Shown: in pieces, positions 23,289-33,183 of the stretch | How positions within the stretch are numbered: the stretch's first letter is position 1 | Layout of the letters: every line of letters starts with the position of its first letter | Assembly (NCBI GenBank): GCA_027943335.1 | Contig: BSBK01001534.1 | Location: forward strand, 985,001 to 1,049,000 | From: Chamaecyparis obtusa | Taxonomy: Eukaryota > Streptophyta > Pinopsida > Cupressales > Cupressaceae | Direction of reading: 5' to 3' | DNA length: 64,000 nt | Notes under the pieces: model-generated | Told to the model about the DNA's origin: nothing | Seen by the model: the letters and a program-made list of their open reading frames with translations, nothing else | The model's database searches: none | Program-made: the position numbers and the translations under genes

Positions 23289-26200
23289 CTAAATCTCCAG
23301 ATCGTGCTCCTTATCAACATCACGCTCCTCGCCTCCAGCGAGACTTTCTCCTTCACCTAAAATAGAATGGGTTGACTCCCATTGTTTATAAGTCTAGACG
23401 AGCTCCTTTGCAAGTAGAAAATGGGGAATTTTCATGTTCAAAATCCTCATCGTTGAAGCCTCTTTAGTCCATTTCAATTTTTAACCTTTTCAATCATTCC
23501 AAGAAGTTGATCAATGCATAGATACAACAGGGACTCAATTCTAGCCATCTATGTGAAATCAGAAGCTTTTAGATTAATCTTCTTCTTGATTTTATTCATA
23601 GTGGCTTCAAACACTTCTAAACCTTTTAGTTTTTGATCACCATAATTTATTGAATATGTATGAGTGAAGTTAATAAATTTTAACTCATTCAACATGTTTT
23701 TTTGTATCTACTTGATTTCATTCTCACAGTCCTTGATTTTAGATATGGTACTCCTGATAGTAGTAATGCATCATTTAATGTTCCTTCTCAAGACAAAGAA
23801 TGTGGATTCCTCAGAGGGTTTCAAATATTTCTCAATATAGAACTTAGTGAACCCATACTTCTCAATTTCTAGAAACTTTGACATGGCGAAAATCTATTTT
23901 TCTTCTTCCTTGTCCCATACCTGTCATTGTGCCTGCAATTCTCCCACCAAAGCTTCAACATCATGGAGAATGACCTAAGAATCTTTGACATATTTGAGAC
24001 CGCTGCTGATCACTTCATTCATCCATCCATCCTTTGTGGAAACTAGAGCTCGGTTGCATTGAACTTGATTCAACAGATTTTTCATCTCTGTCAAATTTAG
24101 ATCAAAAATTTGGGGAGACTATATTAGGGGGGTAGCATCGAAACTACATAAGGTGTTTATGAATTGAGACAGTTTCATAATTGTTTGTTTTAATTCCTTA
24201 TTTTCTTTATTGTCTTTCCAGGAGGTCAACAACATTTTTTGAGCAGTTTCCTTGAGAAAGTGATTCTTTCCTACACGATCCATGGTTCCTAGCTCAACCT
24301 TAATGATCTCAAAGTCCTCAGCCTTGAGTTATTTCTCTACCTCTTTTGGTTTGTAAGTGGCTACTTAGGTAGTCAACTTACTTGTTTTTGCATCTGCAAA
24401 CTTTCGAGTTGTGCTTTTCACCCTTATTTCCTTTTGGGTTTTGTGAACATACTTACTAACAATGTCTTTAACAGGAACTGAAACAGGAACCAAAATGCGT
24501 TTCTTATTTACAGAAGAGGTCAACCATTTAGGTGTTGTATCAGACATAGTTGACTGTTCAAGAGTCTTTATTGATGTACTGATAAATTCTAGTGTCACAT
24601 AATCAAGATCAAAAAGATCTTTGTCCACCTGCTCTTCTTTAGCTATTTGGTAGTTTATGTCTTCCAGTTTGTCATCATCTAAGTTGATAGTCTACACATT
24701 TTCCTAAGCCATGTCTTTCTTTATTCTAGACCTAGTTTTTGATCTTGTCAGTCTTTGAGATGGAGCTACTAGTGAGCAATTTGATGTAGCTTTCTTTCGA
24801 GTACTTTTAATGTGTTGCTTTCCTAAAGATCCTACATTATCAATTGGTGTAGAGACATTAGAAATAGAAGCTAGAGAAGACAAAGAAGTGACTCTAACTT
24901 CATCTGTTCTAGATTTAGACTACTATTTTCTCTCTGTTAACAACCATTCCTTAGTCAGGTGAATCACATGTTGAGTTCTTTGTTCAATGTTATCTTCTTC
25001 TTCTTCAAACCAATTGATGACAAACTCATCTTGTTCCATTGATATCTTGAACTTAGGCTCAATTAAGCTAGATCCATCATCAATTACCCCTTCTACAATT
25101 ATTTGTAGTCTCATGGATAGGATTTTTGATATACATAGTCTACTATGCCCCCTCTCTTTCACTTGTGATTCATCAGAACAATATTCCCAGAAGTATTCTA
25201 AATGAGGAACAAGGAATATATGTGACCTAAGCCCTAAGCTTCCACTAGAAAACTTTTTGTTATCAAATCCAGTTCTCTCAGTATATTATTTGAAATTGAA
25301 GTGATGAAGGTCACTTCCTATACTTACTGCATCTGCCATAGTTCCACATGAAAATTTTCCTAATGAGATAAGGAAAGCCTTTTCCCATTCTTCTTCAGGA
25401 AGGAACCACTTTAAAATAGTGTTAAGTTGTCTACAGACTTCAGCTAGAATAAAGCAGTCAAAAGCATACCTAGGTAATCTCATAGGCGAGCCTTCAAAAC
25501 CCCTGACCCTGATATAGACAAATTTAGGAAACTGGATATAATAGCTTCCATATTTGGTCATGAATTCTTAGGCTTCTGGGCTGATCCTCTTGGTGGAGAT
25601 TCTGGCTAACTCAAAATAGAGTTTCCCCATGAATGTATCATGTACCCTTCTATAATTTTTATTAATATCATCTCTCTGTAAAATAGGGTAATACTTATAG
25701 ACACACATGTCAGTGACCCAGGATTCATGTGGCATTCCACTCCATTGTCTACTACATGCCAAACAATACATTAGATAAGAGGACATAAAGAAACCACTAC
25801 CAATCAACTTGGACATATTAAGTTGTTCCCTTAGAGAACTAGCGATCAGCTCGGCCCAGTCTAAGAGTTGTTTCCCCTCTAAGATAATCTGAACATAAAA
25901 ATACATCCAATAAGAGAAGAGATAGGCTACTTGTGATCCCCTCACTTTGTGTAGCATAACCATGATATCATTGATATAGGAGTGTACATGACTTCTGTTG
26001 AACTTTTTGGGTAATCGTGAACCTCCTCTTTGTGGGTTTATTAGCTAGTTTTTAGCCAAAGAAGTTCGATTCCCATCTCTATTTTCATTAAACTTGATAG
26101 TGGACTATGCAGGAGAAAAGACAATGAAGGTCTTTTCTGGGATTTGTAGAGCTAAAGACATTATTTCCCTATTAATGAACATTGGGATGCTATCATCTCT

Positions 26201-26461
26201 CTTTCTAATGGATTCAGTCCATGCGTCATAATTTTTGATACATTCTAGAATTAACTCGGGACATACGACAATGGGAGGGAAAGTTGCAGCTGAACATAAC
26301 CCACTATGTAAAATTTCTAAAGCTGGAGTACCCTCAAGGGAATTTAGGAGACGGTCTGGTAAACCTTCTAGACTATAATTTTCTAAATTAGTGTCTGTTA
26401 TTACAGGACCATCACACACCAGACTTGATACATTCCCAAATAGATGAAAAGCAGACTTCAT
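23289..26461 (-). pseudogene. A3 copy of the long downstream ORF, the only one with an intact N-terminus
   Basis: The frame begins at an ATG (complement 26459-26461) with MKSAFHLFGNVSSLV and ends at 23289-23291, about 1055 codons. It is broken by stops and probably one or more frameshifts. The N-terminal third has a conserved SYWMYFYVQIILEGKQLLDW segment and several Trp/Cys/Tyr-rich blocks. The middle has FEEEEDNIEQRTQ and a basic LTRSKTRSRIKKD stretch that could be a nuclear signal. The last third is rich in Lys/Glu/Asn/Leu (EALEVFEATMNKIKEK in the A1 copy) and could form coiled coils. There is no signal peptide or clear membrane helix, so an envelope protein is not supported. I do not recognise the family. 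Survival of the same long frame in all three copies argues that the ancestor coded for this protein. Confidence 0.7.
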
Positions 26462-27545
26462 AGCTTCAATGACTTATATTCTCTATTATGATCACTGTTC
26501 TGCTATTAAATTTGAAAATATCATGAAAAGGTAGCCAAACTCACCTTAGTCTGCAAATTTTACTGATCACAGGAGCTGCAATGTCCTTACCTCTATCCGC
26601 CAATTTCTTAATAACAATAATATTTAGGACTTTGTGCGTAGGGATTAACTTAAATAGGAGAAGCATGAGAATTGAGTTATTTATTGCAAATCTTTACGGA
26701 GGTGACAATTAAAGATTTGATCTAACAACTAATGCATGTATTCCATAATTACCATTTATGCAAGTCCTTATGTCAAAAAAATTAATGATTATTTGGACTT
26801 CTCAGATGTGCCAACTTTCCCCACTATTATTAGCATTAAATGCATGTCTCCCCATGGGACCATCCACTGAGCTGTCATCACATTCATCTTTTTACCCTCT
26901 TATCTTCTTTTGAATACCTCTAAACATGGAAGAACAAAGTTCAAGGTTGTTCAAGAGTGTTCAATGTAGTCCAGGAACTTTGACCTCCCAAGTTTACCAT
27001 TTGGTATTCCAACAATAATGATGTGTCATAAATCCATGATTAATGCAACAACATTCCTCATGGCTTATCGACTAATTGATCATCTTCATTGTCTTCATAA
27101 ACCTGTCATATTTTCCAAAAGTAATGAATCCGACTTGAACAACCTTGAACTGGTTTGAACAGAGTTCAAACCTATTCAAAGGTATTCGAGAGTTTTCAAG
27201 GGTGTTCAAGAAAACTTGTTAACAAGAACTTGCACCGCTCAAAATCAAGTTATGACCCAAAAGACTAATGAATCTTATAAACAACTAGGCTATATGGAAA
27301 AACAAAATAACAAAGGAGAACAAAGGAGACCCAACTGATACAAGATCGACTCAAGAAAAAGAACGAGGAACAAGTGTCGAACTTAGACTAACATCGGCTT
27401 CGACTAGGGACTACTTTTTGATGAAAGGCAAAGAACTCAAAACTCGGGTTATGCAAAAATTGAAAGGGTGAAACCAACATGACAAAAATAGGAAAGGAAA
27501 AACAAAATAGACCTAATATGTATAAAGATTTATACACTGTGAATC
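26462..27545 (-). other. Spacer between integrase and downstream ORF of A3
   Basis: This is the counterpart of 15583-16519 and is easily alignable over most of its length. The same perfect 17-bp inverted repeat occurs at 26939-26955 and 27134-27150, with the surrounding GTTCAAG-like words. It also contains about 180 bp (26462-26640) that A1 and A2 have lost together with the ORF N-terminus. No credible gene is visible. Confidence 0.5.
26539..26550 (-). promoter_or_regulatory. Splice-donor-like site ahead of the A3 downstream ORF
   Basis: The minus strand reads CTAAG|GTGAGT, a near-ideal plant 5' splice site, about 80 bases before the ORF start. A second GAG|GTAAGG lies at 26585-26593. The whole segment is deleted in A1 and A2. 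No acceptor is assigned, so use in splicing is only a possibility. Confidence 0.25.
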
Positions 27546-29014
27546 TCAAAGCTTTACAAGATTTAAATCTTGCTCATTGTAAGAAAATGACAAGACAGTT
27601 CCATCTGGATATGCCAGTTTAAAATCATTAGGTCCTAATTCCTCTTTGATCTAGAAAGGCCCCTTCTAGAAAGATTTGAACTTTCTATGAGCTCGTTTTG
27701 GTTATTTCCTTTTATCCCAAAGTAGCACTTCATCTCCTTTCATGAATTTTCAAGGTCTAGCCTTTTTGTCGAAGATATTCTTGACCCTGACTTAGTGTTC
27801 TGTGATTTTATCTACTAGTGCTTCTCTTTCTGCTTCAAGTTTATGCAAGTACATAATTATTTTTTCTAAAGAGTCTCTGAAAGTTTGGTCCTTGATAGTT
27901 GCTTGCAGCTTTATTGCCGATAATTCAAGTGGAAGTGATACTTGAGCACCCACCCCGTACACTAGCTCAAAAGCCACCATGCCAATAGCTCTTTTTGGGG
28001 TTATCCTGTTAGTCCAAAGAGCTTCAAAAAGCTTTTTATGCCAATTTTTAACATTGTCATCTACCAATTTCTTCATGGTAGCCACCAGATTTTTGTTGCT
28101 CGATTCCGCTTGCCCGCTACCTTGTGGAAAATAATTTGGGAAAAGGAAATACTATGATCATAGTAGAAAAGAGTTATATCCTTTGATAATAAGTGATATT
28201 ATTTGTTACAATCTTTTGAGGAACTCCAAAGCACACTAGGATATTATTTTTCAAGAAATCACACACTACTTGAGAGTTTACCTTTCTGGTTGGAATAGCC
28301 TCAACCCATTTGGTGAAATAGTCAGTTGCTGTTAAAATGTAGATATCACCAGCACTTGATTGGGGATTAACCATGCCAACAAAATCCAGTCCCCATTGTT
28401 TGAAGGGTTTATCCACAATAATCGGTTTCAATGGTAGTGGTGCTAGTTAAGGTTTTCTAGAAAATAATTGACACTTCTCACACTTTCTGACATATGCATA
28501 GGCATCTTTAAACATACCCGGCCAATAAAAATAATTGCAAAGGATTTTAAAAGTTGTTACAATTGAAGAAAAATTCCCTCCATAGGCTTCTTCATGAAAA
28601 TTTCTCAACAATTGCACCTGTTCTTTATCCACGCATCTGAGGAAAGTTCCATCTATGCCTTTTTAAAATAATGTGCCTTGCTATATCATGTATTTGGCTA
28701 TTTGGAGTCTCAAATTATGTCTCTCTTTGGGAGTTAACCATGTAGGACATTCTCCATAGGTTAGATAATATATTATGTTACAAAACCAAGGTTCGGTTAA
28801 GCTAACCAATAACACTTGAGATATCTCATTTCCTGGTTCTCCTGCTTCTTTTGAGTTTTCAGCTATGAACTTACACAAACCACTTCCTCTAACTAGCTTA
28901 GTGGGACTTATTGTCAAATCATACTCCTCTATCTTAGTTACCCATGTTGCCCTCTTGTTCATTGCTATTTCCTGTTGAGTGAGTAGACTTTTTACATCAG
29001 GATCAAGAACATAC
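27546..29014 (-). pseudogene. A3 integrase and end of RNase H
   Basis: Frames at 28962-28681 (RNase H C-terminal part to the pre-integrase linker), 28632-28447 (zinc-binding domain, CEKCQLFSRKP), 28431-28174 (core, LDFVGMVNPQSS and TATDYFTKWVEAIP) and 28085-27792 (after the Glu motif) follow A2 closely. The stop is equivalent to the A2 one at 27546-27548. Stops and small indels differ from A2. Pol is cut at 29014 by insertion of B and resumes at 39451. Confidence 0.85.
29010..29014. other. Target-site duplication of B (left), CATAC
   Basis: CATAC stands directly before the TG of the B LTR and is repeated directly after the CA end of the other B LTR at 39446-39450. The uninterrupted A2 sequence (ATCAAGAACATACACC near 17985) shows the empty site. 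Confidence 0.9.
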
Positions 29015-29898
29015 TGTGTACTAGAATTTGTACCTTCATAGGGTTAGTATTGCAAATAATTGAATAAAATAACTAAATTACCACAAAGGAAGAGCTATTT
29101 TAACAAATAAAGAGAAATTAAGCACTCTATGGATCTCTAACTAGAGATGTTAATGGTGAAGCTCTCAACAAGCCTCCATTAATGACAATCCCAAAATGAG
29201 AAAATATGATACAATAAGCTAAAATAGTTCAATTCCAAATTGAAATGCTAATTAACCTCTAAATTTGCCTTTCTAGCTCAATTTCTCAAGAGGTTTGATG
29301 TAATTCTCAGATTTGTGGATGATTTATGAGTGAATTATGCCTTGATTTGATAGGATTTGGCAAGGGTAGGGGGTGTAGTTGAGTTGATCATGATTGAGTT
29401 GGGGTCAAGTCCTTGGTTCCACCCTTTGGAGAAAATTTAAATAGATTGTCCTTAAAGCTTGGGACAAGAAGACAAGATGAGTGGACAAGATGTTCTTTCA
29501 ACTTGAGTGATTGAGATTCATTTTGGCTTGATCCAAGTGAGCTCTTTCCTTAAATCCTATTGGTTGAGGCTTTTTCCTCCCATGTGGTGTTGAGAGAAAA
29601 TATGACTTAATTAATTGAATTTAATTAATTTGTTTAGCCACATGTACCCCTTAAGTGGGTTGATTTGATTTTAAATTGAACTATACAATTAATTGGATTA
29701 ATTGCACATTGATTTAATTTATCATGATTTGATAGGTTTTAATTGATCTTTTGGCTCTTGATTTTTAATTAAATTGAATTGAAGCTTGATTTTAATTTTG
29801 ATTGGCTAAATGCTTGTTTGGATTCAATTGCCTTGATTTTGCCTTGATTTGCCTTGATTACTCACATGAATGATCCTATCCACTTTTAGGTGATTACA
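29015..29898 (-). repeat. Complete LTR of B (3' LTR in element orientation)
   Basis: 884 bp with TG/CA ends, rich in TTAATTAATT and TTGATTTGATT words. Its last 319 bp on plus (29580-29898) match 39127-39445 at about 96.6%. It is followed on plus by the complement of a purine tract, as expected for the 3' LTR of a minus-strand element. Confidence 0.85.
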
Positions 29899-29911
29899 AA
29901 TGCCCCTTTTT
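29899..29911 (-). other. Polypurine tract of B
   Basis: The minus strand reads AAAAAGGGGCATT directly before the LTR TG. This is the usual place of the primer for plus-strand DNA synthesis. Several similar GGGGC-A words follow further inside (near 30130, 30240, 30380). Confidence 0.6.
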
Positions 29912-30462
29912 GAGTCGACATGTGAAGCGTGCCGATTCAAAGAATGTTTTGATCCAACTGATAAAATGTCTTGGTTTTGTCAATGGTCGATCTTGATGTT
30001 CAATATGAGATGCAGATTCCAATGATGGGATTGATGCAGTTCTAATTGATTTGATATTTTTTATGGTCGATTTGATGATAGATTGCTTGATATGGTACCT
30101 GATTTGATTCAATTTGAGGTGTGATGCCCCTTTCGATTGATTAGCGAAAAATTCCCTAATTATAAGATTACACTCTAATTTGATGGTCGTGCCCCTGATT
30201 CGATGATGTTGCTATTGTTACTAATTATTTGAGTGTATGCCCCCTTAGAAATGAAATGAAATTTGATAGATGTTAGAAAAATTATGATGGTTTAGGTCAA
30301 TTTGCGTTGATTAGGTCAATTTATAATAAATTTTGATTTCATTTTTGATAATGTTTTTGCATCTGCATGATGAAAAATGCCCCTGATTTGGCCGATTTAG
30401 TGAAAATTTTGGGTCCTCGGGCCCCCTTTGGTCAAAGATTCCCTTTTTAGGTCAAAAAGGTC

Positions 30463-30472
30463 TATATAAAGG
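30463..30472 (+). promoter_or_regulatory. TATA box for the antisense PMD gene of B
   Basis: TATATAAAGG sits in a strong plant TATA context (TCTATATAAAGGGG), about 117 bases upstream of the proposed start codon. It lies on plus, opposite to pol, and is not in an LTR. It implies a transcription start near 30495 with a leader of about 85 bases. Confidence 0.55.
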
Positions 30473-30579
30473 GGTAAAAAGTCATTTTTTACTATTCATT
30501 TTCACTTTTACTTGTTGACTTCCTTTGCCTTTTCCATGATGTCTATCCCGATACATGAGCATAGGTTCAAGCATGGGTG

Positions 30580-33183
30580 ATGGTATCAGCAATCACTCAC
30601 CTAGGGTCCTCTGGTAAGTGCCTGATCCTCTTGGTTTCTCAATTTATGCATTTAATTTGCAAAAAATTGAAATTTTCTTAGAAAAACTCTATTTTTTGCT
30701 TTTGTAAATTGAAATAGCGCTTTTACCACTTTTAATAGCGTGTTTGCAATTTTTTTAGCGCTTCTACGAATCGAAATTGCGTGTTTACATGCATGTTCTA
30801 GGGCTTAAACCACTTTTGATTTGTCAAATAGTGCTTTTAATTTCTCTTTTGCTATTTTGATTAGCGCGTTTGATTTTTTAAATGGCGCTTTTACAAAGTT
30901 TTAGTGCTTTTGCCTTGATGTTGTGCTTTTGCAATTTTAGGTAGTGTGTTTAAACTTTTAACTAACACTTTTAATTTTTAGCGCTTTTAAACCCTAAAAT
31001 AGCGCTTTCACCCTGATAGGAAAATTTTAAATTGTCGTAGTCAGTTTTTCAAACTGTTCAACGTCATCGATTAGATGATTGGTTTAGGTAACAAACTTGA
31101 TGTTATAGCGAGTCATAAGATGTTAGTATGAGTAAATCATAGTTTGAATGTTTGACCGTCAATCTAGATTTAGATTATGGATGATGAATTTTCCATCCTC
31201 TCTGAGTAGAATCAGGAAAATTGATTGTGATTTGATATTTGTAAATGTTTGATTGACTTAGGATAATCCAAATGATAACTGATTTCAAAACTGATGTAAT
31301 TGAACTTTCTTTTTGCAAGTGGTGCTTAAGTCATTAGCCGTCTGTGGTTTGTATCCTCTACCTATGAGTATGATCGATGACTTGAGTGCATTTGATCAGA
31401 GACATGTCGGCCTTTGTGGGTTGTCTTTCCTTCTTGCCTTACCGCGATTCCAAGTAAATCAAGGTTTGATTACAGCTATGGCTGAGAGATTGCACTCAGA
31501 CCATAATACCTTTCATTTGCCTATGGGTGAGATGACGATCACCCCGGAGGATGTATATTGTATCCTTCACCTTCCTACTAGAGGAGAGTTAGTATACTAT
31601 GATTCTGTTTATAATGGATCAACATGTCGGTGGGTCTTCCAGGATCCGACCATTAGAAATGATCACATCTAGTGGGCATAGTTTCATTCTTTTCCAGTGT
31701 TGCCAACAGTCTTAGGTGCTTTGATCAGTGGGTTCCTTGTTCCTGATAGACAAAGACATGGGTTTGCATGCGGATGGGGTCCTATTCTAGAAGACTTGAT
31801 GGCTCATCCTCGACGACTTGATTGGGGATCCTGTGTGTTGGCTCATTTGTATCATGAGCTACATATAGTTGTGTATAGACGATCTTCCATGCTCACTGCA
31901 AGAGCGATTCTCTTATAGCTTTGGACTTGGGAGCATATCCCCGTGACACGACCCATTACAGCATGACAATGAGATCTGGGTTGGACATTCACCTGGATGT
32001 ACAAGGGTATGGTCATACATACCCGTATGGGTAAATTAGATTACTGGCATCATGTTATTGACGATATGGATGTAGTGATCTGGCGGCCGTATCTGGGATG
32101 TGAGGTTTGGCCTGAGGATGGCACTGAGTTTCCCTACATGTTCTATTCACGGTGGATGATTGGGCGTACCCCATACATTATTGAGAGATTTTGCTTTAGG
32201 AGGGTATTACGTCAGTATGGGCACACACGAGGTATGCCCCAGGGCGTTGTGATGTATGCTCAAGTCCAGGCTGAGAGATCTTTGTGGGGTCCCTCTGTAG
32301 ATTTTAGGATAGCTTACCGGGAGGTTCAAGATCTTGGGCATTTACCATGGTCGATGAGAGATCATGTTATGGATGTTGGTGTTATAGATGAGTACGCTGA
32401 TTGGTTTGCTCGAAACCCATTTCTAAGGTTTACAAATCTAGCTGAGAGGGTACCTGGTATAGATGAATTGTCTGATGGTGATGGTGGTGATGATGCAGGA
32501 GGTGATGGAGATGATCTAGATGATGGAGATGGTGAGAGGGGCGTGGGTAGAGTTAGAGCACGGCGTGGAGGATGGGGTCGTCGAGCAACCAGAGTAGGAA
32601 AAGTTTGTATTCCAATTATTGCTACTACTCCTATTTCTCCTAGGGTTGGTGGCGGTCAGGCTAGAGGTGGTGCAGATAGAGCACTTCATTAGGTTGTTGT
32701 GGATCCAGTCGTGAGACTGGGTCAACATAGAGCTAGGCGACATAGAGAGGTTGAGGGAAAGGTTGCATAGGTTTTATTGGATCAGGCCTAGGGTCCTCCT
32801 CCTTAGCAGGGTATACCTCCTATCATTCCACAAGCTTCATCTTCTCAGACACCTACTTTGCTTCGATGCCACCATCTTCTTCACATCCATCCTCTTCCAA
32901 TTTTGTTCCATCTTTATCAGATCCATCTTCATCCATGCCTTCTTCTTCCATGCCTCCACCATAGGCTTCTGCTACACAGGCTCCTAGCACAATGCCACCA
33001 GAGGTTCGAGCCCTATAGTCAGAGATGTCTGAGGTTCGACAAGAGGTTAGGAAACTGAGTTCTATGATGTAGGCCTTTATGGAAGCGATGAGTCAACATG
33101 GGATACAACTGAGCTCTAGTCATCCTCCTGATAGTGCTCCTAGTCCTAATGGTGGAGATGGTGTTGGCAGTTCGACCAGTTGA
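30580..33183 (+). pseudogene. Plant mobile domain (PMD) gene, two exons, antisense to B pol
   Basis: The 3' exon (31320 on) encodes a PMD protein of the MAIN/MAIL-like superfamily. Diagnostic blocks are LITAMAERLHSDHNTFHLPM then GEMTITPEDVYCILHLP, and later WTWEHIPVTRP and YADWFARN. After the domain come an acidic Asp/Gly-rich stretch, a basic Arg/Gly stretch, a Pro/Ser-rich tail and a short coiled-coil-like EMSEVRQEVRKL, ending with TGA at 33181-33183. A perfect donor (CTCTG|GTAAGT, 30614) and a good acceptor (TTTCTTTTTGCAAG, 31319) define a 706-nt intron. The phases agree and join a 34-nt first exon (MVSAITHLGSS) to VVLKSLAVCG. Defects: stops at 31670, 31679, 31916, 31964, 31970, 32690 and further in the tail, plus a frameshift between about 32700 and 32860. 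PMD proteins act in silencing and genome stability in Arabidopsis, and related domains occur in transposons. Its role here is unknown. Confidence 0.8.
30614..31319 (+). other. Putative intron of the PMD gene
   Basis: It starts GTAAGT and ends TTTTTGCAAG, is AT-rich (including unusual clusters of GCGCTTTTA-like words at 30715-31010), and has stops in the frame that continues downstream. Removing it keeps the reading frame into the PMD domain. No transcript evidence is available from the sequence. Confidence 0.5.

Noticed and set aside
23289..26461. Envelope protein
   Set aside because: The position fits, but I see no signal peptide, membrane anchor or glycoprotein-like Cys pattern. The C-terminal half is Lys/Glu-rich.
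30580..33183. PMD gene as a host gene
   Set aside because: It lies wholly within the LTRs and target duplications of B, between pol and the 3' LTR, where Tat elements carry additional ORFs.
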